The position numbers and the translations under genes are program-made. Below, in pieces: positions 1 to 6,108 of a stretch of 29,125 nt of DNA. Numbering within the stretch: position 1 is the first letter of the stretch; each line of letters opens with the position of its first letter. The stretch comes from a virus: IMG/VR virus record IMGVR_UViG_3300036770_000791, positions 1 through 29,125 of that record, one strand, 5' to 3'. The notes under the pieces are model-generated. The model ran no database searches. It was given only the letters and a program-made list of their open reading frames with translations, and had not been told where the DNA came from.

Positions 1-2
1 TG

Positions 3-1193
3 TGCCCTCTGTCCATCATGCACGATGCGTGGATGAACGGTATCAGTAAGAGTGTTATTCATCGCAGTGCTATCGTGGCGCATCATCAGCAAGCAGTGCG
101 GCGTATTGAGATGGTGCAGGGGGACTACGAGTTTGTCATCATTAATTATGACGGACTGAACCTGATTGCTGATGAAGTTAAGGCAGACGGAAGGTTTGAT
201 CTTATTGTTGTAGATGAAGCGAATGCTTATAAAAATGTGAGCACTCGCCGGTGGAAAACGCTCAGTAAGTTACTTACACCGCAAACATATCTGTGGATGA
301 TGACTGGCACTCCTGCTTCGCAGTCTCCGCTTGATGCGTATGGCTTAGCTAAGCTTGTTAACCCAACGGGTGTGCCAAGTTTCTTTACGGCATGGCGTGA
401 TAAGACGATGAATAAGATCACGCAGTTTAAGTGGGCTCCCAAAAAGCAAGCCGCTCAACTTGTGTTTGATGCGCTGCATCCTGCAATACGTTATACAAAA
501 GAAGAATGTACTGACTTGCCGCCTGTGCTTGTTGAGACACGTGACATACCGTTGACGCCTCAACAAAGAAAATACTACATGCTGCTTAAGGAACTTATGC
601 TAGTGCAGGCTGCGGGGGAAACAATCACAGCCGTTAATGCTGCGGCAGGGGTCAGTAAGTTATTGCAGATCAGCGCTGGTGCAGCGTACACAGACGGTCG
701 AGAAGTTGTGGAGTTTGATTGCAGCCCACGTCTGTCCGTGCTCATGGAGGTGCTAGAAGAAACGAAACGCAAGGTGCTGGTGTTTGCCCCCTTCAGGCAC
801 AGTATTGACACAATCCATAACTATCTCAACAAGCACGGTGTTGCTAACGAGTTGATACATGGTGACGTGTCGGTAAAAAAGAGAACAGATATATTCAAGC
901 GTTTCCAGACTGAAGACGCTCCGCGTGTTCTGGTGATTCAGCCACAAGCTGCATCACATGGGGTAACGCTGACTGCTGCGGATACTGTCATCTTCTGGGG
1001 TCCAGTGATGTCTGTTGAGACTTATAAACAATGTATCGCTCGTTCAGATCGTATCGGACAGGACTCAACCAAGGTGACCGTCATTCACCTACAAGGCAGT
1101 GACATTGAGCGCAAGATGTTTAAGGTGTTGGAGGAGCGTGTGGACGACCACTCCATGTTGATAAAACTTTATGAATCGGAGGTTGCACGATGA
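3..1193 (+). CDS. SNF2-family DNA helicase/ATPase, C-terminal part (5' end cut by window)
   Basis: This is a superfamily 2 helicase of the Snf2 type, expected to translocate on or remodel DNA during phage replication or recombination. The reading frame is open from the window edge: the codons before the first ATG (18) read CPLSI, matching the family's CPxSL motif Ia, so the true start lies upstream. Counting from that ATG, motif II is VVDEAN (residues 64-69, Asn in place of the usual His), motif III MTGTP (95-99), the helicase C-terminal lobe begins near KVLVFAPF (252-259), motif V is HGVTLTAAD (314-322) and motif VI is IARSDRIGQ (340-348). The Walker A lysine should be in the missing part. 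It precedes other replication genes. SNF2 helicases occur in many large and environmental phages. The family call is firm; the exact role is inferred. Confidence 0.9.
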   Translation, partial: CPLSIMHDAWMNGISKSVIHRSAIVAHHQQAVRRIEMVQGDYEFVIINYDGLNLIADEVKADGRFDLIVVDEANAYKNVSTRRWKTLSKLLTPQTYLWMMTGTPASQSPLDAYGLAKLVNPTGVPSFFTAWRDKTMNKITQFKWAPKKQAAQLVFDALHPAIRYTKEECTDLPPVLVETRDIPLTPQQRKYYMLLKELMLVQAAGETITAVNAAAGVSKLLQISAGAAYTDGREVVEFDCSPRLSVLMEVLEETKRKVLVFAPFRHSIDTIHNYLNKHGVANELIHGDVSVKKRTDIFKRFQTEDAPRVLVIQPQAASHGVTLTAADTVIFWGPVMSVETYKQCIARSDRIGQDSTKVTVIHLQGSDIERKMFKVLEERVDDHSMLIKLYESEVAR

Positions 1194-1210
1194 CAGATTG
1201 CATGTATAAT
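1183..1210 (+). promoter_or_regulatory. Sigma70-like promoter ahead of the coiled-coil/SSB-like genes
   Basis: A perfect TATAAT (1205-1210) lies 16 bp downstream of TTGCAC (1183-1188), in and just after the last codons of the helicase gene. Transcription would begin about 1217, ahead of an AAAGGAG ribosome site (1224-1230) and the ATG at 1238. The -10 box is ideal but the -35 box matches consensus only in TTG. It would give the downstream replication genes their own transcript. Confidence 0.5.
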
Positions 1211-1237
1211 CTTTGACATAACAAAAGGAGAGATGAT

Positions 1238-1636
1238 ATGGAACAAATTCCAATGGACAAGTTGGCGCGTGTGTATCTCAAGATACGTTCGCGTATTCAG
1301 CAACTTACACAGCAGTACGAGTCTGAGGTTGAAGAACTGAAGGCGCAGCAAGATGAAGTCAAGACTGCGCTCAAGGATCAATTGATGGCTCTTGGAAGTA
1401 AGTCGGTGCGAACCGACCAAGGAACTGTGATCTTGTCTACCAAGACACGGTATTTCACACAAGACTGGGATTCATTCAAGCAGTTTGTTACGGAGCATGA
1501 TGCGCTCGATTTATTTGAGCGGCGTATTCATCAAAGCAACATGGCAAAGTTTCTTGAAGAAAATCCTTCTCTTGTACCCCCCGGTCTTAACTCTGATAAA
1601 GAGTATGACGTATCTGTAAGGAAACCTACTAAATGA
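1238..1636 (+). CDS. Coiled-coil protein of unknown function
   Basis: A 132-residue protein not assignable to a named family with confidence. Residues about 15-52 form a charged, Gln/Glu/Lys-rich helix likely to make a coiled coil. A short beta region follows (KSVRTDQGTVILSTKTRYF, 55-73), then a mixed domain ending VPPGLNSDKEYDVSVRKP. This layout, helix then 'degree of oxidation' style beta strands, resembles phage proteins of the Gp157 and host-nuclease-inhibitor kind, but I see no diagnostic motif. The start is set by GGAG at 1227-1230, 7 nt before the ATG; an out-of-phase ATG at 1233 is not used. Its stop overlaps the next start (ATGA, 1633-1636), so it is probably translated with the SSB-like gene and works near it in replication or recombination. 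Confidence 0.8.
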   Translation: MEQIPMDKLARVYLKIRSRIQQLTQQYESEVEELKAQQDEVKTALKDQLMALGSKSVRTDQGTVILSTKTRYFTQDWDSFKQFVTEHDALDLFERRIHQSNMAKFLEENPSLVPPGLNSDKEYDVSVRKPTK

Positions 1637-2541
1637 GTAACGTAACAGTTTTTAACGCAAACAAAGCCCCTGCATTTGCTAAGTCGCGTGGGCTGTCCAC
1701 CATAGCTAAATCACTTACTGGTGGTGGCGGTGCGAGTGGTAAGAACATCTCCATCAAAGGCGGTGTGTTTCGTTTGATTAGCGACGGTAAAGAGATCGCT
1801 GCGATTGATGATCGTCACCTTGACGTTGTGGTTGTTGCTGCTGCCCCCAAGGTTGGGCGTACGTTTTACATGGGCAAGTATGAGGAAGGTAAGACCACAT
1901 CTCCCTCGTGCTGGTCTGCTGACGGTGATAAGCCTGACGCATCGGTACAAGAACCACAACACGCTAACTGTGCGGACTGCCCCCAGAATATTCAAGGTAG
2001 TGGTGAAGGTACAAGCCGTGCCTGTCGTTTCTCTCAGCGTATTGCTGTGGTGCTTGCTAATGATGTTGAGGGTGATCCCTTGGCGTTGTCACTTCCTGCC
2101 ACTAGTATTTTTGGTAAAGAAGTGAATGGCGACATGCCGCTCCAAGCTTACGCACGTTGGCTGGCTGCACAGAACATCAACCCTGAAGAAGTTGTCACGC
2201 GTCTGCGTTTTGATACCAAGGCTGCTGTACCCAAGCTTTACTTCAAGACCATGCGTTGGCTGACTGATGAGGAGTTTGCGTCAGTGACAACCCACATGGA
2301 AGCACCTGCTACGCAGAAGCTTGTGGTGATGTCTTTCCCAGCGCAGCAACAAGTCGCTGCCCCTGCTGCACCGCAGATCGAGGGCTCACGTCCTAAAGCC
2401 GCAGCTAAGAAGAAAGCTGAAGTCGTTGAGGATGCAGGTGATGACGAGCCTGAAGTGCGCAAAGAGTCAGCCCCTACTAACGCAGTACCCAAGAAGTCTG
2501 GGATTGCTGCTACTGTAGATGCTTGGGATACCGACGACTAA
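1633..2541 (+). CDS. Probable single-stranded DNA-binding protein with four-cysteine cluster
   Basis: A 302-residue protein. The N-terminal half is beta-rich (NISIKGGVFRLISDGKEIAA near 38-57, then LDVVVVAAAP). It carries C93, C113, C116 and C131 in a spacing suited to one zinc ion, with CADCPQN in the middle. From about residue 235 it becomes Ala/Pro/Lys-rich and disordered, and it ends in an acidic aromatic tip, DAWDTDD. An OB-like beta core plus flexible linker plus acidic tail is the plan of phage and bacterial SSBs, and T4 gp32 also binds zinc inside its DNA-binding core. Function is inferred from layout and from position between helicase and primase genes, not from a recognised SSB motif. 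Starts at an ATGA overlap with the previous gene. Confidence 0.7.
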   Translation: MSNVTVFNANKAPAFAKSRGLSTIAKSLTGGGGASGKNISIKGGVFRLISDGKEIAAIDDRHLDVVVVAAAPKVGRTFYMGKYEEGKTTSPSCWSADGDKPDASVQEPQHANCADCPQNIQGSGEGTSRACRFSQRIAVVLANDVEGDPLALSLPATSIFGKEVNGDMPLQAYARWLAAQNINPEEVVTRLRFDTKAAVPKLYFKTMRWLTDEEFASVTTHMEAPATQKLVVMSFPAQQQVAAPAAPQIEGSRPKAAAKKKAEVVEDAGDDEPEVRKESAPTNAVPKKSGIAATVDAWDTDD

Positions 2542-2547
2542 TTAACA

Positions 2548-2563
2548 GGGGGCGCAAGCCCCC
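2548..2563 (+). terminator. GC-rich hairpin with GNRA loop between SSB-like and HTH genes
   Basis: GGGGGC (2548-2553) pairs perfectly with GCCCCC (2558-2563) around a GCAA tetraloop. It begins 6 nt after the stop of the SSB-like gene and ends 9 nt before the ATG of the HTH gene. Only two T follow, so it is not a full intrinsic terminator. It may act as an attenuator, a 3'-end stabiliser of the upstream mRNA, or a block on ribosome access to the HTH gene. Confidence 0.5.
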
Positions 2564-2572
2564 TTACACACT

Positions 2573-2851
2573 ATGCCCTACTCTGAAAAAACCAAAAACG
2601 TAGTTAAACACGCCCCACGTACGCTCGGCTCGCGCCTCGGACGATGGGCCATACACCGAGACTTCTCTGTACTACGTATTTCAAAATTTACGGGTGCGAC
2701 AAGGCAGACAGTTTATAACTGGATGTCAGGCGTGGAGGTAACCCCAGCCTACCGCTCACGTGTACAGGAACTTATTAATATTCTTGAACGGCAACCAACA
2801 GCCGACCAAGCATGGAGACAGATATGCGAGGACTACAACCTACAAGCATGA
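2573..2851 (+). CDS. Small helix-turn-helix DNA-binding protein
   Basis: A 92-residue basic protein with a Cro/CI-like helix-turn-helix at about 33-52: VLRISKFTGATRQTVYNWMS, with the recognition helix at RQTVYNWM. The N-terminus is rich in Lys and Arg. A further helix (TPAYRSRVQELINILE, 57-72) may allow dimerisation. It could be a transcriptional regulator of the phage or a DNA-binding accessory factor for replication. The ATG has no clear Shine-Dalgarno sequence; the 6-bp hairpin sits directly upstream, so expression may depend on RNA folding. The end overlaps the next gene through ATGA (2848-2851). The fold call is good; the target is unknown. Confidence 0.8.
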   Translation: MPYSEKTKNVVKHAPRTLGSRLGRWAIHRDFSVLRISKFTGATRQTVYNWMSGVEVTPAYRSRVQELINILERQPTADQAWRQICEDYNLQA

Positions 2852-3006
2852 CAGACTCAGAGCTGTTGAACTACTGTGAAATAAACTGGGAAGAACTTGA
2901 ACCTGACTATTTGAAAGAGTTGATACGACGTATGGCGCGATATATGGAAACGCACATGCCTGATATTGCTGAACCAAAAGACGGACGCCAGTTACCCCTG
3001 TTCTGA
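2848..3006 (+). CDS. 52-aa acidic protein ending in sliding-clamp-binding-like motif
   Basis: A small acidic protein (MTDSELLNYCEINWEEL...) of unknown family. The start was chosen at 2848 because this ATG overlaps the stop of the HTH gene as ATGA, giving 52 residues; in-frame ATGs at 2812 and 2824 would overlap the HTH gene more deeply. A helix with LKELIRRMARYMETHM lies in the middle. The extreme C-terminus is QLPLF, close to the bacterial beta-clamp-binding consensus QL[SD]LF, and it sits where such a peptide would be fully exposed. This suggests it contacts the host DNA polymerase III clamp, either recruiting the replisome or interfering with it. That role is inference from five residues plus location among replication genes. 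Confidence 0.65.
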   Translation: MTDSELLNYCEINWEELEPDYLKELIRRMARYMETHMPDIAEPKDGRQLPLF

Positions 3007-3020
3007 CCTGTGGAGTCTTC

Positions 3021-5891
3021 ATGCAACCGCAAGAGTTTTTGGCGGCGGTACTCCCATCGACGGGTGTGTACTGTGTTGCCGAGCTAACAAGTAAAAAGAA
3101 AGAGCATGTTTTTGCAACGAACTTAGGAGAGTTTGAGCATGTCGTAGATAAGTGGGTTAAGGACAGACGGGACGTTTACTTCGCGCTCGCTACGTTTAAA
3201 GAGGAAGGAAAACGCACGGCGAAGAATGCAGAGTACATACGCGCTGCATTTTTGGATATGGACGGCTACGAAACCAAGCGCGATGCAGCGGAAGCGCTTG
3301 ACGTGTTCCTTGAGAAGACAGACCTTGCACAGCTAGGCCAGCCACTCGTTGTTGACTCAGGGGGTGGGCTTCATGTGTATTGGCCGTTTACTGAAGACAT
3401 TCCGATTGATGTATGGAAACCTGTTGCAGAGAACTTAAAACGGCTGTGCGCTCAAGAGAACATGCGTATCGACAACACCGTGACTGCGGATGCAGCGCGT
3501 GTGCTGCGCATACCGGGGACGGTCAATTTTAAGCCTAAGTATCCTAAGCCCCGTGCTGTGCGCATCATGGTGGAGGCAAAGCCCAAGGCGTTTGACTTTG
3601 CTACGTTTTCTGGACAACTTATTAAGAAACTAAACGGCCATGCCTATAGTCCCTTACTGGCGCAGAAGATTGAGATTGAAGGCGAACGACCTAAAGGCGC
3701 ACGATCAGAAACATCCGTTAAATTGTTTGACAATTTGCAAAGCGAATTTAAGCTTCTGTGGATTAAGACGATTGAAGGCACGGGTTGTAAACAGCTTGAG
3801 TACTACAAAGAACACGCCAGCGACGACGGCATGGAACCAATATGGCGAGGCTTACTATCTTGGACAACGCGTTGTACAGATGGAGGTGACTATGCGAGCC
3901 GCCTTTCGGAGATGCACCCGTATGACGAAGATCGTATGCGGCAGAAGCTGCGCGAGATTAAAGGCCCATATCCGTGCGTCAAGATGGATAGCGAGAATCC
4001 GGGCGTTTGTACAAAGTGCCCGCACTGGGGAAAGATAACCAACCCGCTTGCTATATGCCGTACTTTGGCAACAGATAACACTGAGAAACACATTGAGATA
4101 CAGGATGAGGAAGAAGTAGTACCGTTTCAGATTACTCGTCCTGCACCTCCTCGTGGATACAGCTATGGTGCAAAGGGTGGCATCTTTGCAGACAAGACGC
4201 TTGAGGATGACGAGGGGAAGAAAACTAAGAAGTCCGTCATGATTCTTCCGTACACGCTGTTCGCGGTGGACATTCTCAAACAGCCAACAGGCGAGCACGT
4301 TGTACACATGGTCGCTGAACGCGACGACGAATACCACGACATACTGATCAATCAAAAGTCAGTAGTCAGTAAAGACGAAACCGTTAAGACACTTGCAGCC
4401 CAGAACATCATTGCATCAACAGGTTCAGGCAATGACAAAAACTTGTTTGAGTACGTGCGTGGGTGTGTAGAGAAAGCTAGCGTATCTCAGCAACCGCTCA
4501 TTATTCCGTCGAATTATGGGTGGCAGTCACACGACCGACTATTAACAGGACACAACGCGCCCTTTGTGCATGGTGGCATGGTGTACCAGAACGGTGTAGC
4601 GCGTCGAGTGCCTATGCCTGATCTTCAGAACATCACGACTAGTATGCGCTCAATGGGCTCGCTGGACGGGTGGAAGAACATCATTCAGGTGCTGATTGAT
4701 AAAGGGCTCGATGAGATTCTGGCTATGTTGTGCGTGGGGCTCGGGTCACCGTTCATGGTGTTTAGCAAACTGGCGGGTATGACATTTCACTTGGGGTCTA
4801 CGGAGTCTGGTACGGGTAAGTCGTTGGCGTTACGTTTAGCAGCAAGCGTGTGGGGGCATCCCGATCACTTCCGTGTCAGCCGCTCTACGTCAGACGTAGC
4901 CATGATTCACCACGCAGGGATGCTTGGTTCAGTGCCACTCATCTCTGATGAGATTACCGTTAAGAACAGGCGTGACTTTGAATGGTTCCCTGCCATGCTG
5001 TTTGACTTCAGTGAGGGTAAGGGCAAAGAGCGTATGGAGTCAGGCGCTAACAAAGAGAGGATTAACACCACGGCATGGTCACTGCTTGCACTGATGGCAT
5101 CGAACACTCACGTGGTGGACTACATGACGGGTAATCGCAAGCATTCATCAGAGGGCGAGCTGCGCCGTGTACTTGAGCTGACACTCACAAACACGTTGAC
5201 ATGGGATGATCATGAACGAGAAGCCATTGTGTCGTTGTCTCAAAACTATGGTGTGGTCGGTCCGCACTATGCGCAATGGCTATCAAAACATGCGCTTGAG
5301 GCGCAGAAGCTATACAAAAAGATTGAGAAGCACATACGCATGGACTTTCGATCTCCAGATGATGAGCGTTTCTGGACAGCAGGATGTACGGCGTGTGTTG
5401 CGGGGGCTGTTGTTATGGGCAGTAAGCATATGGGTATTGTTGACTTACCTGTAGAGCGCATCATGCGTGTGTTCCGCAACCTAGTGTTTAAGAGTCGGGA
5501 GACTGTGCAGAGCAGCAAGCGCACGGTTGAGGATGTACTCAACAGCTACACACGAGAGTTTTACGGTAAGTTTGTTGTCATCAAGGCTGTGGACGGTACG
5601 CTCGCTGCAACGCTCGGTGATGGTGGTGTGATTGATGAAACCATATCTCGGTCTGAGATAGCAGGGCGTGTGGAGCACGGACTGACGCCGGGGTACATTG
5701 ATTACGTGATTGAGGAAAACTTACTGAAGTCTTACTGTGCGTCCATGAGTTTTGGCTACAGCGACTTTAGGAAACAGATTGAGAGGCTATACCGTGTGGG
5801 TTACGGTAAGACCGACTTGATGAAGAAAACCCGTGGGCCACAGATGCGCGTCAATGCAATCCGAATCTCAATGCCAGAAATCGAAGACTGA
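3021..5891 (+). CDS. Primase-helicase: AEP primase, cysteine cluster, P-loop ATPase
   Basis: A 956-residue replication protein that should both prime and unwind DNA. Residues 1-205 show archaeo-eukaryotic primase signatures: the metal-binding pair D79/D81 in AFLDMDGY, SGGGLHVYWP with H118, and the DAARVLRIPGTVNF strand (157-170). A candidate zinc site follows (C319, C330, C333, C346). The C-terminal ATPase resembles the DUF927/superfamily 3-like helicases fused to phage and plasmid primases, with Walker A GSTESGTGKS (592-601) and Walker B VPLISDEI (638-645); arginines near RRVLELTL are candidates for the arginine finger. GGAG lies 5 nt before the ATG. It is the last large rightward gene. The order primase, zinc, helicase parallels T7 gp4 in function but uses unrelated folds. 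Confidence 0.92.
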   Translation: MQPQEFLAAVLPSTGVYCVAELTSKKKEHVFATNLGEFEHVVDKWVKDRRDVYFALATFKEEGKRTAKNAEYIRAAFLDMDGYETKRDAAEALDVFLEKTDLAQLGQPLVVDSGGGLHVYWPFTEDIPIDVWKPVAENLKRLCAQENMRIDNTVTADAARVLRIPGTVNFKPKYPKPRAVRIMVEAKPKAFDFATFSGQLIKKLNGHAYSPLLAQKIEIEGERPKGARSETSVKLFDNLQSEFKLLWIKTIEGTGCKQLEYYKEHASDDGMEPIWRGLLSWTTRCTDGGDYASRLSEMHPYDEDRMRQKLREIKGPYPCVKMDSENPGVCTKCPHWGKITNPLAICRTLATDNTEKHIEIQDEEEVVPFQITRPAPPRGYSYGAKGGIFADKTLEDDEGKKTKKSVMILPYTLFAVDILKQPTGEHVVHMVAERDDEYHDILINQKSVVSKDETVKTLAAQNIIASTGSGNDKNLFEYVRGCVEKASVSQQPLIIPSNYGWQSHDRLLTGHNAPFVHGGMVYQNGVARRVPMPDLQNITTSMRSMGSLDGWKNIIQVLIDKGLDEILAMLCVGLGSPFMVFSKLAGMTFHLGSTESGTGKSLALRLAASVWGHPDHFRVSRSTSDVAMIHHAGMLGSVPLISDEITVKNRRDFEWFPAMLFDFSEGKGKERMESGANKERINTTAWSLLALMASNTHVVDYMTGNRKHSSEGELRRVLELTLTNTLTWDDHEREAIVSLSQNYGVVGPHYAQWLSKHALEAQKLYKKIEKHIRMDFRSPDDERFWTAGCTACVAGAVVMGSKHMGIVDLPVERIMRVFRNLVFKSRETVQSSKRTVEDVLNSYTREFYGKFVVIKAVDGTLAATLGDGGVIDETISRSEIAGRVEHGLTPGYIDYVIEENLLKSYCASMSFGYSDFRKQIERLYRVGYGKTDLMKKTRGPQMRVNAIRISMPEIED

Positions 5892-6108
5892 CCCAATCAT
5901 CCCGTGGGAGCATATCCCACGGGGAGGTGGCTTCTTCATCCCTACGCTCAACCCACAACAAACGATTGAGCAAGTCTTTCGCTCAGCAACTGAGCACCAT
6001 ATCTTTTACGTCAAGCACACCACGTGCATTGTCAACGGGCGGCTAGGCGTTTATTTTCAGAGACAGCAGCTATCATATCCTTGGCAAAAGCAATCCGCTC
6101 AGCCCTGA
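5854..6108 (+). CDS. Small phage protein with IPRGGGFFIP motif, convergent overlap with giant gene
   Basis: A short ORF overlapping the end of the primase-helicase by 38 nt and the 3' end of the opposite-strand giant gene by 77 nt. The core, IPWEHIPRGGGFFIPTL, then an amphipathic helix and NGRLGVYFQRQ, looks like a compact beta-alpha-beta phage protein: Gly-rich turn plus FFIP, and a closing RLGVYF strand. I have an impression of similar small phage ORFs but cannot name a family. ATG 5854 gives 84 residues; a GTG at 5833 would give 91. No Shine-Dalgarno sequence is clear, and the extreme C-terminus (after about 6065) looks unconserved. The DNA for IPWEHIPRG contains a 9-bp palindrome, so the region may act as RNA structure instead. 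Confidence 0.5.
   Translation: MQSESQCQKSKTDPIIPWEHIPRGGGFFIPTLNPQQTIEQVFRSATEHHIFYVKHTTCIVNGRLGVYFQRQQLSYPWQKQSAQP
5901..5923. promoter_or_regulatory. 9-bp perfect hairpin at the convergent transcription junction
   Basis: CCCGTGGGA (5901-5909) pairs perfectly with TCCCACGGG (5915-5923) across a GCATA loop. It begins 10 nt after the stop of the primase-helicase gene. No T-run follows on either strand, so it is not a canonical intrinsic terminator, though it could pause polymerase or protect 3' ends of both converging transcripts. Confidence 0.45.
5981..5995. promoter_or_regulatory. Second small hairpin in the convergent junction
   Basis: GCTCAG (5981-5986) and CTGAGC (5990-5995) form a 6-bp stem with a CAA loop, 37 nt past the stop codon of the giant leftward gene. 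No T-run follows. It may help end the leftward transcript; it could also be coincidental coding sequence of the small ORF. Confidence 0.3.

Noticed and set aside
1213-1241. TTGACA at 1213-1218 as a promoter -35 box
   Set aside because: No acceptable -10 box lies 16-18 bp downstream; the upstream TATAAT is the better candidate.
2812-3006. 64-residue version of the QLPLF protein starting at 2812
   Set aside because: It needs a 40-nt overlap with the HTH gene; the ATGA start at 2848 fits the spacing style of the block.
3855-4355. 166-codon - strand ORF inside the primase-helicase gene
   Set aside because: Shadow frame with no ribosome site or domain, opposite a gene with clear catalytic motifs.
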